This document shows positions 10,860-18,672 of a DNA stretch of 57,761 bases, in pieces. The stretch is taken from NCBI GenBank assembly GCA_021324015.1, contig JAJPJX010000053.1, positions 1 to 57,761 on the forward strand, read 5' to 3'. The translations under genes were made by a program, and so were the position numbers. Each line of letters begins with the position of its first letter. Position 1 is the first letter of the stretch. The notes beneath the pieces were generated by a model, which saw only the letters and a list, made by a program, of their open reading frames with translations, had not been told where the DNA came from and made no database searches. The DNA is from Solibacteraceae bacterium (GTDB taxonomy: Bacteria; Acidobacteriota; Terriglobia; Bryobacterales; Bryobacteraceae).

Positions 10860-12293
10860 TCACAGCTTGCGGCCCAGAATGGCGTAATCCAGGCCGCCGA
10901 AGAAGCCCTCGCGGAAATCCGCCGGAAGCGAGGCCAGCGCGGGCATGGACTCGGCGGCGGGCGAAAGCTTGTGCACCTCGATCCGCCCGAGGCCGCACTC
11001 CTCCATGTAGAACGCCAGCAGCGGGTGCGGAACGGGGCGCGTGTGCGTCGGGTCCAGGTAAAAATGCACCGCGAAAATCGCCAGGCACTCCGGATTGGGG
11101 GTCTCGATGGCCAGCACGCCGCCGCGGCTCAGGCGCGAGGCCGCCAGGCGCACCATCTCCGGCAGGCGCTCCGGCGGCAGATGCTCCACCACCTGGGCGC
11201 AGAAGATGCCGTCGAGCGAAGCTTCCGGCAGGCTGGCGAGGTAGGCGAACAGGTCGGCCTCCTCGGCCTCCAGGCCGCGCGCGCGGCACTGCTCCACGGA
11301 CTCGCGGCTCAGGTCGATGCCGCGGGCCTCGACGCCGGCCTCGCGCATCAACTCCAGAAATTCGCCGCGGCCGCAGCCGATGTCCAGCACGGCCTGCCGC
11401 CCGGTGAAGAAGGCCAGGTAGAAGCGCTGCTTTTCACGCACGTATTCGGCCGAGCCGCGAAAGCGCTCCGCAAAGCGGCCGTAATCGAAGCGCAACTCGG
11501 CCGCCGCGCCGGCCGCCGCGGGTAGGGCGGTCTCCACCGGCCGCGCCGCCGCCGCGCGCTGCCGGATCACCCGCAGTTCGTTGTGGATCAGCCGCTCGTA
11601 CTCGATCCGGATCTGCTCCAGGTCCGCCCACAGGCGCTTCTGCACCTCGATCGCGCCGCGCTCCAGCGCCCCTTCGAAGTCCCGATGCTGCGCCTGCATC
11701 AGCTCCCGGAAATTGGATTCCATCAGCGTGACGCGGTGTTGGAAAGCGCCTTGCAGATCGGCCACGCTGCGCAGAAACTGGATCTCGTTGACCGAAAGCT
11801 TGCGCTCCCATTCCTCGCGCCACGCCACCCAGTGGCTGCTCAGGTCCTGGAACTCCTGCTGCCGGGCGTTCAGCATGTCCTGAATCTCCTGCTGCCGGGC
11901 GCTCAGGATGCTCATCCGGCTACCCAGTTCCACCAGCGCCCGGTTGGTCTCGTTGAGCGCCTCGATCGCGGCCTCCACGCAGCCCATCGCGTTGCGGTTG
12001 AACTCCACCTGCTCGCGCACGTGCCAGTCGAGCGCCCGCGCGACCAGCTTCTTGGCCCCCTGGATCAGGCCGTTCAGCAGGCCGCCCGCCCGCGGATTCA
12101 CGCTGCCGATAGCGGCCACTTTGGCCTGCGCTGCGTCCCGCGCGTGCACCAGCGGCATCAGGTCGGGCAAGGCCACGCCGGGCACCCCCGCCGAAGTCTG
12201 GGGATACTGCGCGCGCACCCGCTCGCGAACCTCCCGCAGCATGGCGACCAGCTCTTCGGTCTTCAGCGCTTGCGGGTCCTCAGCGCCGGCCAC
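10860..12293 (-). CDS. class I SAM methyltransferase with long coiled-coil N-terminus
   Basis: 477 residues. The first 270 or so are helical and heptad-like, with a repeated LSARQQEIQDMLNARQQEFQD segment typical of a long coiled coil. From about residue 300 a Rossmann methyltransferase follows: VLDIGCGRGEFLEL (motif I), GIDLSRESVEQC, and a late DGIFCAQVVEHLPPERL of the ubiquinone/polysaccharide-methyltransferase type. This layout recalls methyltransferases that cap or modify O-antigen or extracellular glycan chains, where the coiled coil acts as a ruler; that function is inference. It is the last gene of the five-gene minus-strand operon and overlaps queF by 14 bp. Confidence 0.82.
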   Translation of the reverse strand: MAGAEDPQALKTEELVAMLREVRERVRAQYPQTSAGVPGVALPDLMPLVHARDAAQAKVAAIGSVNPRAGGLLNGLIQGAKKLVARALDWHVREQVEFNRNAMGCVEAAIEALNETNRALVELGSRMSILSARQQEIQDMLNARQQEFQDLSSHWVAWREEWERKLSVNEIQFLRSVADLQGAFQHRVTLMESNFRELMQAQHRDFEGALERGAIEVQKRLWADLEQIRIEYERLIHNELRVIRQRAAAARPVETALPAAAGAAAELRFDYGRFAERFRGSAEYVREKQRFYLAFFTGRQAVLDIGCGRGEFLELMREAGVEARGIDLSRESVEQCRARGLEAEEADLFAYLASLPEASLDGIFCAQVVEHLPPERLPEMVRLAASRLSRGGVLAIETPNPECLAIFAVHFYLDPTHTRPVPHPLLAFYMEECGLGRIEVHKLSPAAESMPALASLPADFREGFFGGLDYAILGRKL

Positions 12294-12678
12294 TCTTTTT
12301 GCTCCAGGTGGCGGTGACTGTGGAATGCAGGCCCCCGCGCGGCGTGAACTCGCCCGTCACCGTGGCGCTCACCGGCCGCGCGGCTTTCACCACGTCGCGC
12401 AGGAAGCGGTTCACCACGTTCTCGTAAAAGATGCCCAGGTTGCGGTAAGCCAGCACGTACATCTTCAGCGATTTCAGCTCCAGGCACAGCCGGTCCGGCA
12501 CGTAGCGCAGTGTCAGCTTCCCGAAGTCCGGCAGCCCCGTCTTGGGGCACACGGAGGTGAACTCCGGGATGACGATTTCAATCTCGTAGCCGGGAAACTG
12601 GTTGGGCCAGGTCTCGATTTCGGGCAGCGCGGCGTCCACGCCCGCCCGCGCGTGTTCGTCGGTGTATTGTCTCTTCAT
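12280..12678 (-). CDS. queF: NADPH-dependent 7-cyano-7-deazaguanine reductase (preQ1 synthase)
   Basis: 132 residues, the length of the short type I QueF. The nucleophile C44 and acid D51 lie in FTSVCPKTGLPDFG, with the family segments LKSLKMYVLAYRNLGIFYE and GEFTPRGGLHS. It reduces the nitrile preQ0 to the aminomethyl group of preQ1 in queuosine biosynthesis, a tRNA wobble modification. The ATG at 12678 overlaps the stop of the upstream TIGR00300 gene as ATGA, so start and coupling are clear. No other queuosine gene is in the window. Confidence 0.95.
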   Translation of the reverse strand: MKRQYTDEHARAGVDAALPEIETWPNQFPGYEIEIVIPEFTSVCPKTGLPDFGKLTLRYVPDRLCLELKSLKMYVLAYRNLGIFYENVVNRFLRDVVKAARPVSATVTGEFTPRGGLHSTVTATWSKKSGRR

Positions 12679-13889
12679 TTCGGCGGCAAGGCTTTGGCCA
12701 GCAGGTCCAGGAACATTCCCACGTCGGTGACCACCCCGATGGCCTGCCCGGTGCCGCGGTCGCTCACCTTGGTGGCCACCGCCGGGTTGATGTCCACGCA
12801 CACAATCTTGACGAAACTGGGGAGCATGTTGCCCGTGGCGATGGAGTGCAGCATGGAGCCCAGGCAGAGCACCAGCCCGGCGCCCCGCAACTGCTCGGCA
12901 TAGGCGTCCTGCGCGGCGTTCATGTCGGTGATGGTGTCCGGCAGCGGGCCGTCGTCGCGCAGGCTGCCCGCCAGCACGAAGGGGATGTTGTGCCGGACGC
13001 ACTCGTAGAGGATCCCCGAGCGCAGCCGCCCGCTATCCACCGCCTGGCGGATTCCGCCCGCGTGATAAATGGCGTTGATGGCGCGCATGTGGTTGCGGTG
13101 CCCGTGCTCCTCCTGGCGGCCATCGGCCAGGCGCACGCCCAGCGAGGTGCCGAGCAGCGCCGATTCCACGTCGTGCACCCCCAGGGCGTTGCCACTGAGC
13201 AGCACCTGCACGTAGCCCCGGCGGATCAGATCAGAGAGTCCCTGCACGCCGCCGGTGTGCACCACCACGGGGCCGGCCACCACCACCACCTTGAGCCCCT
13301 GCTCGCGGGTGTGCTGGATGAGGCTGGCGGTCTGCCGCACGGCCGTCTCCACCTGCCGTTCCGACGAGATGCCGTTGGACATGAAGGCGAAGGCCAGGCG
13401 GTCGCGTTCCTTGGATTCCGGCAGCACCCGGATGCCGCGCATGCCGCACACCACCTGGTCGCCCACGCGGATATCCCGCAGGCGCCGGCACCAGGCGCGG
13501 CCGTCGTGTACCACCAGCAGGGCGTCCATTCTCTGGTTCTCCACTTCCAGCCACTTTTGCCGGTGGCGCACATAGGTGCGGTGGTTGGTGGTGGAGTAGA
13601 AATCCTCCGGCGCGCAGCGGTCCCGCTCCACGGTGCGCAGCAGCGCGTCGCCCGCCTCCACCGGGGAGCACCCCAACCCCAGAAGCTCTTCCAGCAGGTG
13701 CTGCATCAGCTCCGGAGTGGGGGCTTCCACCTTCAGGCGCAGGTAGGAGGGATCGCTGTTGGTGCGGCCAATGCGGAACTGTTCCACCTCGAAACGGCCA
13801 TTGTGCTCGACCACCTTGTCAAAGATGTTCTCCATGACATGCGAGTCGATCAGGTGGCCTTCCGCCTCGACCAATTCCTGTAAATGCAT
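12675..13889 (-). CDS. TIGR00300 family protein, probable ornithine cyclodeaminase (LOR/SDH domain)
   Basis: 404 residues from the ATG at 13889, which has GGAAG 5 nt upstream; the in-frame ATG at 13901 lacks one. N-terminal residues include EAEGHLIDSHVMENIFDKVVE, and the C-terminal half carries GPVVVHTGG, LLSGNALGVHDVE, NHMRAINAIYHAGGI and LCLGSMLHSIATGNMLPS, all hallmarks of TIGR00300. Relatives form the C-terminal domain of cyanobacterial ArgZ/AgrE and archaeal ornithine cyclodeaminases that convert ornithine to proline and ammonia with NAD. Here the N-terminal arginine dihydrolase domain of ArgZ is absent. It sits in the PFK-QueF operon. Confidence 0.85.
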   Translation of the reverse strand: MHLQELVEAEGHLIDSHVMENIFDKVVEHNGRFEVEQFRIGRTNSDPSYLRLKVEAPTPELMQHLLEELLGLGCSPVEAGDALLRTVERDRCAPEDFYSTTNHRTYVRHRQKWLEVENQRMDALLVVHDGRAWCRRLRDIRVGDQVVCGMRGIRVLPESKERDRLAFAFMSNGISSERQVETAVRQTASLIQHTREQGLKVVVVAGPVVVHTGGVQGLSDLIRRGYVQVLLSGNALGVHDVESALLGTSLGVRLADGRQEEHGHRNHMRAINAIYHAGGIRQAVDSGRLRSGILYECVRHNIPFVLAGSLRDDGPLPDTITDMNAAQDAYAEQLRGAGLVLCLGSMLHSIATGNMLPSFVKIVCVDINPAVATKVSDRGTGQAIGVVTDVGMFLDLLAKALPPK

Positions 13890-13924
13890 AGAAACTTCCA
13901 TTTTACCGGATGGGCCGGGTGCGT

Positions 13925-14578
13925 CTATTTTTCCGCCAGCCAGGCCAGGAAGAGGCCGTCCGGCTCCACGTCCTCCCAATAGGAGATGAGGCGGCTGGTA
14001 GCCCGCCGGCAGTGCCGGCAGAGCAGTTTTTCGAGTTCGTCGCGCCGGAACCATTTCTCCCAGACGGGGGTCTGGAGACGGCCCCATTGCTCCGCGTTCT
14101 TGTCGATAATCACGATACGCCCGCCGGGCTTCACCACGCGGCAGATCTCCTCCACCGCCACGTCGATTTCCACGGCGTGCTCCAGGGATTCGGTGGCGTA
14201 CGCCGCGTCGAAGCAGGCGTCGCCGAACGGAAGGGCCGTCATGGTGCCCGCGCAGGCGTGGATGCCGGCAGGCACCGAGCGCAGCATGGCGGCGGCCAGG
14301 TCCAGCCCGCAGATCTCCGCCGCCGGGTGAGTCTCCTTCAGGATGCGCGCGAAGCGCCCTTTGCCGCAGCCCACGTCCAGCACACGCTTGCCGGCCAGTT
14401 CACCGAAATACTCCAGGATCAGGCGCACATGGTAGATGCGCGGATCGATGGTGGAGGGAAAATGTTCCTCGTCACCGGCAGCGGCTTCAAAGGAGGCGCG
14501 GATCTGTTGCCGTAGTTCCGGCGTCAGACGGCCAGGCGGCCGCGGGCCGGTCCCGCCGAACAGGCGCCTCCAGTCCAC
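13925..14578 (-). CDS. class I SAM-dependent methyltransferase (UbiE/Methyltransf_11 type)
   Basis: 217 residues from a GTG at 14578, two nt after the phosphofructokinase stop; reading further upstream would run antiparallel through that gene's coding region. Motif I is RVLDVGCGKGRFARIL, followed by CGLDLAAAML, PFGDACFDAAYATESLEH (post-I/II) and VKPGGRIVIIDK. The substrate is unknown. The C-terminal WEDVEPDGLFLAWLAEK has no marker I recognise. It is gene two of the tightly packed minus-strand operon. Confidence 0.83.
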   Translation of the reverse strand: MDWRRLFGGTGPRPPGRLTPELRQQIRASFEAAAGDEEHFPSTIDPRIYHVRLILEYFGELAGKRVLDVGCGKGRFARILKETHPAAEICGLDLAAAMLRSVPAGIHACAGTMTALPFGDACFDAAYATESLEHAVEIDVAVEEICRVVKPGGRIVIIDKNAEQWGRLQTPVWEKWFRRDELEKLLCRHCRRATSRLISYWEDVEPDGLFLAWLAEK

Positions 14579-14580
14579 GT

Positions 14581-15765
14581 TCAGGCCCGCGTCAGGAAGA
14601 TGGGCAGTCCCAGCTTGTGCGCGTAGTTGGGTCGGTAGCGCTCGGTGTTGTACATCGTCTCGATGTCCACTTTGCGCGGTCCCAGTTTGGGATCGGGGAT
14701 GGGCACCGCCGCATAGCATCCGTGCGAGATGGCCATCATCACGCCGTGCTCGCCCTTTTCCACGCAGTCGGCAGCCATCCCGGCGAACGTCGAGGCCACC
14801 ATTTTATCCACGAAATCCGGGCTGCCGCTGCGCAGGTCGTAGGTCAGGTCGCTGACGATGGTTTCCTCGCCCGTGGCCTTCTTGACCTCTTCGCTGAAGT
14901 CTTCCCCCACGTTCGCCTTCTTGCGGTGTCCGAAGGCGTCCGCCTCGCCGTATTCCTTGACCTGGTAGCCCTCCCACTCGGCGCCTTCGGAGAGGATCAC
15001 CAGCGCGTAGTTGCTGGGATTGTACCGTTTGTCGGTCATCAGCAGGTCGATCAGGTGCTTCAGGTTGAAGCGGTACTCCGGAATGCAGCAGCGGATGGAA
15101 GTAACGTAGGCGGTGTAGAGCGCGGTGTAGCCGGCGTCCCGCCCGAAGACCCGGAAAATGCCGATGCGCTCGTGGGAGCCCACGGTGGTGCGCTGGCGTT
15201 CGATCGCCTCCGTGGCGCGGGTGATGGCGGTCGAAAACCCGATGCAGTACTCGGTGTTCTGAACATCGTTATCCATGGTCTTCGGAATGGCGATGACGTT
15301 CACACCCTCCTGATCCAGGCGCGCAGCGTAACTCAGGGTATCGTCGCCGCCGATAGCGATGAGGTAGTCCAGCCCCAGCGTCTCGACGTTCCGGAGCACC
15401 TGCGAGGTGACGTCGTAGACCGTGCTGGTGACACCCTTCTTCGTGCTTTCGGAGGACGGATAGGTGCCCCCCTCGAGATTCGGCGGCAGCTTCTTCATCT
15501 TGGCCGGGTTGGTGCGGGAACTGTGCAGGTAGGTGCCGCCCGTACGGTCGATGGTGCGCGTGTTCTCGCGGTTCAGGGGCAGAATGTAGCGCGCCCGGCT
15601 CGCCGGATCCTCCAGGTTGACGTGCGTCAGGCCCTCCCAGCCGCGGCGAATTCCGATCACTTCGCAATCGATCTCGCTGCCTCGGTACACAACGGTTTTG
15701 ATGACGGAATTCAGTCCGGGCACGTCCCCACCGCCGGTGAGGATGCCGATGCGCTTAGCAGCCAT
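14581..15765 (-). CDS. pfp: 6-phosphofructokinase, PPi-dependent type by signature
   Basis: 394 residues. It catalyses phosphorylation of fructose 6-phosphate. The phosphoryl-donor site reads IGGDDTLS and IPKTMDND: D142 replaces the Gly104 and K162 the Gly124 of E. coli ATP-PFK, the combination known from PPi-dependent enzymes. GGGDVPGLN, the catalytic TMDND and MMAISHG segments are in place, as is GSHERIGIFRVFGRDAGYTA. Glycolytic flux would then be reversible at this step. It heads the operon with two methyltransferases, the TIGR00300 protein and QueF. The donor assignment rests on two residues, not on assay. Confidence 0.88.
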   Translation of the reverse strand: MAAKRIGILTGGGDVPGLNSVIKTVVYRGSEIDCEVIGIRRGWEGLTHVNLEDPASRARYILPLNRENTRTIDRTGGTYLHSSRTNPAKMKKLPPNLEGGTYPSSESTKKGVTSTVYDVTSQVLRNVETLGLDYLIAIGGDDTLSYAARLDQEGVNVIAIPKTMDNDVQNTEYCIGFSTAITRATEAIERQRTTVGSHERIGIFRVFGRDAGYTALYTAYVTSIRCCIPEYRFNLKHLIDLLMTDKRYNPSNYALVILSEGAEWEGYQVKEYGEADAFGHRKKANVGEDFSEEVKKATGEETIVSDLTYDLRSGSPDFVDKMVASTFAGMAADCVEKGEHGVMMAISHGCYAAVPIPDPKLGPRKVDIETMYNTERYRPNYAHKLGLPIFLTRA

Positions 15766-15851
15766 GAATGCTCCTTGTATGAGGGAATTTCACACCTAAT
15801 TATAGCGAGCGGGTGACAGAAGACGGCGCGGCGGACGGACTCCCGCCCTGC

Positions 15852-16811
15852 CTACACCCACCACGCGGCGGCGGGCTTTTCGCGCATGACCAGGCCGTTC
15901 AGAAACTCGGCCGCCTTGGTCAGGCCTTCCTCGGGCGAGAGGATGCTGTCCTCGTGCTCAATGGAAAGCACGTAGTCGTATCCGTACATGCGCAGCGTGG
16001 AGGCGAACTCCTTCCACCAGCCGGCGTCGTGCCCGTAGCCGCAGGTGCGGAAGATCCAGGCGCGGTGCGCTTCGTCGGTATAGAGCTTGGTGTCCAGCAC
16101 GCCCGTCCTGGGCAGGTTGTAGTCGTAGATCTGGGTGTCCTTGGCGTGCACGTGGAAGATGGCGTCGCCGAGCACGCGGATGGCCTTGATTGGATCGATC
16201 CCCTGCCAGAACATGTGGCTGGGGTCGTAATTGCAACCGATGGACGGCCCGGCGATCTCGCGCAGCTTCAGCAGGGTCTCCGGACTGTAGACCACGAAGC
16301 CCGGATGCATCTCGATGGCCACCTTCACGCCGTGATCAGCGGCGAATTTGGCGTGCTTGGTCCAGTAGGGGATGACCTTTTTCTCCCACTGCCATTTGAG
16401 AATCTCCAGGTAGTCCGGCGGCCAGGGGCAGGTGACCCAGTTGGGCTGCTTGGAATTCTCGCAGTCGCCGGGACAGCCGGAAAAGTCGATCACCACCGGC
16501 ACGCCCAGCTTTTCCGCCAGGCGGATGGTTTTGCGGGCTACCTCCTGATCGTGCTTGGCGCGCTCGCCGTTGGGATGCAGGGGGTTGCCGTGGCAGCTCA
16601 GCGCGCTGATAGTGAATCCGTTGTCCGCCAGCTTGGACTTGAAGGTTTCCAGCTCCGTTTTGCTTTCCAGCATGGAGAGCTTGCAGTGGGGATCGCCGGG
16701 ATAGTTGCCGGTTCCCAGTTCCACGGTGTCAATGTGGATGTTCTTCAGTTTTTTCAGGACGTCGTCCAGGGACAACTGCGCCAACAAGGCTGTAAATACG
16801 CCGACTCTCAC
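15852..16811 (-). CDS. sugar phosphate isomerase/epimerase family protein (cytosolic)
   Basis: 319 residues from a GTG at 16811 with AAAGGAGA about 8 nt upstream. The protein lacks a signal peptide, unlike the relative at 9428. TIM-barrel metal-site segments are ELGTGNYPGDP, SCHGNPLHP, VAIEMHPGF, CNYDPSHMFWQG, IFHVHAKDTQIYD and LSIEHEDS. The combination resembles myo-inositol/inosose catabolic and related enzymes, but the substrate cannot be read from the sequence. It follows the PFK operon on the same strand across an 86-bp gap upstream of PFK, so it is probably separately expressed. Confidence 0.87.
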   Translation of the reverse strand: MRVGVFTALLAQLSLDDVLKKLKNIHIDTVELGTGNYPGDPHCKLSMLESKTELETFKSKLADNGFTISALSCHGNPLHPNGERAKHDQEVARKTIRLAEKLGVPVVIDFSGCPGDCENSKQPNWVTCPWPPDYLEILKWQWEKKVIPYWTKHAKFAADHGVKVAIEMHPGFVVYSPETLLKLREIAGPSIGCNYDPSHMFWQGIDPIKAIRVLGDAIFHVHAKDTQIYDYNLPRTGVLDTKLYTDEAHRAWIFRTCGYGHDAGWWKEFASTLRMYGYDYVLSIEHEDSILSPEEGLTKAAEFLNGLVMREKPAAAWWV

Positions 16812-16914
16812 CGTGCTGTCTCCTTTTCCGGCGCGGCTCCGGAAGGCTGCCGGAGCCGCTGTCTTCTGATGCCACCGATCAGAATATCATGGGGTCCGAT
16901 AGAATAGAGGGAAC

Positions 16915-17310
16915 ATGAAGATTTCCGAGCCGCGGCGGCATTTGCTGCAGCGCGCATGGGTGGGGGTTCTGGTGCTGGTGGTGATCGGCTCATTGCTGCC
17001 GGCTTCCTCCGCGCCCATGCGCGGCCTGGACCTGCTACATATTAACGATAAAGTGATCCACTACTCCGCGTACCTGGTCCTCTCCTTCCTGCCGGTGATC
17101 AGTTTCTCGAACTGGCGCCGGGCGTTCGGCTACGCGCTGCTGATGATCCTGGTGGGCGTCGCGCTGGAGGGCTTGCAGAGCTTTTCGCCCGGGCGCACCG
17201 TGGACCCCTTCGATGCGGCTGCCAATACCCTGGGCGTGCTGAGCGGTATGCTGGCGGGCCTCCCGCTGCGGCGCGCGCCCGCTCCTCCGGCCGGAGTTGC
17301 GGTAGAGTAA
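16915..17310 (+). CDS. VanZ-like membrane protein
   Basis: 131 residues with three to four hydrophobic helices. The family features are an N-terminal RAWVGVLVLVVIGSLLPAS helix, HINDKVIHYSAYLVLSFL and the DPFDAAANTLGVLSGMLAG segment. VanZ-like proteins are inner-membrane proteins of uncertain role, named for low-level teicoplanin resistance; no resistance should be inferred here. The next gene starts 13 nt downstream. Confidence 0.83.
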   Translation: MKISEPRRHLLQRAWVGVLVLVVIGSLLPASSAPMRGLDLLHINDKVIHYSAYLVLSFLPVISFSNWRRAFGYALLMILVGVALEGLQSFSPGRTVDPFDAAANTLGVLSGMLAGLPLRRAPAPPAGVAVE

Positions 17311-17323
17311 AACGATCCCGGCC

Positions 17324-18304
17324 ATGAAAATCTATACGCGTTATCTTTCCGCGGGCCTGGCCGCGCTGGCGCTGGCCCACGCGCAATCTGCCCGCAGCCT
17401 CACCAAGGCCGACATCGACCGCATGATGCAGGAGCTTTCCAACTGGGGCCGCTGGGGAAAGAGCGACCAGATGGGTGCGGTCCACCTGATTACGCCGGCC
17501 AAGCGCCGGCAGGCGGCGGCGCTGGTGCGGGACGGCGTCTCGGTGTCGCTGGCGCGGGATACGGAAAAGGTCAAGGCCATCGATAACGGCAGTCCGTGGG
17601 TGCAAGTGATGACCGCTACCGGCGCCAAGCCGGTAGCCGGGCAGTTCGATCTGGACACCTACACGGTCTCCTACCACGGCTACGGGCACACCCACATGGA
17701 CTCCCTGTGCCACATGTTCTACCAGGGGAAGATGTTCAACGGCTTTTCGCAGATGGAGGTCACCGACCAGGGCGCGCAAAAGCTGGCCATTACGAATTTC
17801 AAGAACGGCATCTTTACGCGCGGCATTCTGATGGACATTCCGCGCCTGAAAGGCGTGCCCTACCTGGAGCCGGACGCCCTGATCTATCCCGAAGACCTGG
17901 ACGCCTGGGAGAAGCAGGCCGGCGTGCGGGTATCCAGCGGCGACGTGGTCTTCATCCGCACGGGGCGCTGGGCGCGGCGGGCCGCCAAGGGGCCCTGGGA
18001 CGTGGCGGCGCATTCGGCCGGGTTGCACGCCAGTTGCGCGCGCTGGCTGAAGCTGCGGGATATCGCCATGCTGGGCAGCGATGCGGCCAGCGACGCCATG
18101 CCCTCCGGCGTGGAAGGCGTCTTGCAGCCTATCCACCAGTTGATGCTGGTGGCCATGGGCACGCCCATCTTCGACAACTGCGACCTGGAGGCCGTCAGCG
18201 CGGCGGCCGCCCAACGCCGTCGCTGGGAGTTCCTGCTGACCGCGGCGCCCATTCCGGTAGTCAACGGCACGGGGTCGCCGCTGAATCCGCTAGCAACCTT
18301 CTAG
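17324..18304 (+). CDS. exported cyclase-family (kynurenine formamidase-like) metal hydrolase
   Basis: 326 residues with a signal peptide (AGLAALALAHAQS). The cyclase-family metal motif is complete: HGYGHTHMDSLCH around residue 120, with later GDVVFIRTG and SDAASDAMPSG. Members hydrolyse amide or lactone-like bonds, such as N-formylkynurenine or polyketide and isatin substrates. Length exceeds bacterial KynB (about 210 residues), as in the larger cyclase proteins of environmental bacteria. Secretion makes a classical tryptophan-pathway role unlikely. Confidence 0.83.
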   Translation: MKIYTRYLSAGLAALALAHAQSARSLTKADIDRMMQELSNWGRWGKSDQMGAVHLITPAKRRQAAALVRDGVSVSLARDTEKVKAIDNGSPWVQVMTATGAKPVAGQFDLDTYTVSYHGYGHTHMDSLCHMFYQGKMFNGFSQMEVTDQGAQKLAITNFKNGIFTRGILMDIPRLKGVPYLEPDALIYPEDLDAWEKQAGVRVSSGDVVFIRTGRWARRAAKGPWDVAAHSAGLHASCARWLKLRDIAMLGSDAASDAMPSGVEGVLQPIHQLMLVAMGTPIFDNCDLEAVSAAAAQRRRWEFLLTAAPIPVVNGTGSPLNPLATF

Positions 18305-18492
18305 GGGCCGGGGCCGCAATGGTTTTGTGCTCAAAATGCGCTGGATGGGCAGGTGACCAGCCGTGGATGAATCCGCTTCATCGCCTCCGCGCGTATCCCT
18401 GGATAGGAGTGCCGCGGCCGAAGTCCGGGCGGCCTCCGGGCAGGAACGCGAGCCGCTCTTGCGCATGTAGCTCGCCCAGGCGGCGCAGGGCG

Positions 18493-18660
18493 GTCGAGCA
18501 GTGCCTGGCGCTGGAAGGCGACATCCAGTTGGACGACGTCGTGCTCAGTCCCGGAGATTACAGCCGGAACGACGCCTTCAGCGATCATGGCCGCATCCAT
18601 ACGCGGGGCGGCTGCCTGCTCCTCATCATTTCTTCCAGCAGAGACGAACTGCCAGCGTAG
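18493..18660 (+). pseudogene. remnant of a ChrR-type cupin domain
   Basis: The roughly 55 codons before the TAG at 18660 read like the second half of a ChrR-type (anti-sigma) cupin: EQCLALEGDIQLDDVVLSPG, then GDYSRNDAF and a GGCLLLIISSSRDEL end. Upstream, the same frame is nonsense and there is no start or RBS, and a different frame is interrupted by TAG near 18464, so this is a degraded gene. The 188 bases before it (18305-18492) hold nothing I recognise. Confidence 0.5.
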
Positions 18661-18672
18661 CCTGATGTCCCT

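Noticed and set aside
12295-12700. preQ1 riboswitch upstream of queF
   Set aside because: queF is an internal operon gene whose start overlaps the previous stop, leaving no leader.
15813-16907. Plus-strand frame opposite the isomerase/epimerase gene
   Set aside because: Mirror of the real gene; no domain or RBS.
16915-17310. Glycopeptide resistance through the VanZ-like gene
   Set aside because: VanZ-like proteins are widespread without vanHAX; no other resistance gene is present.
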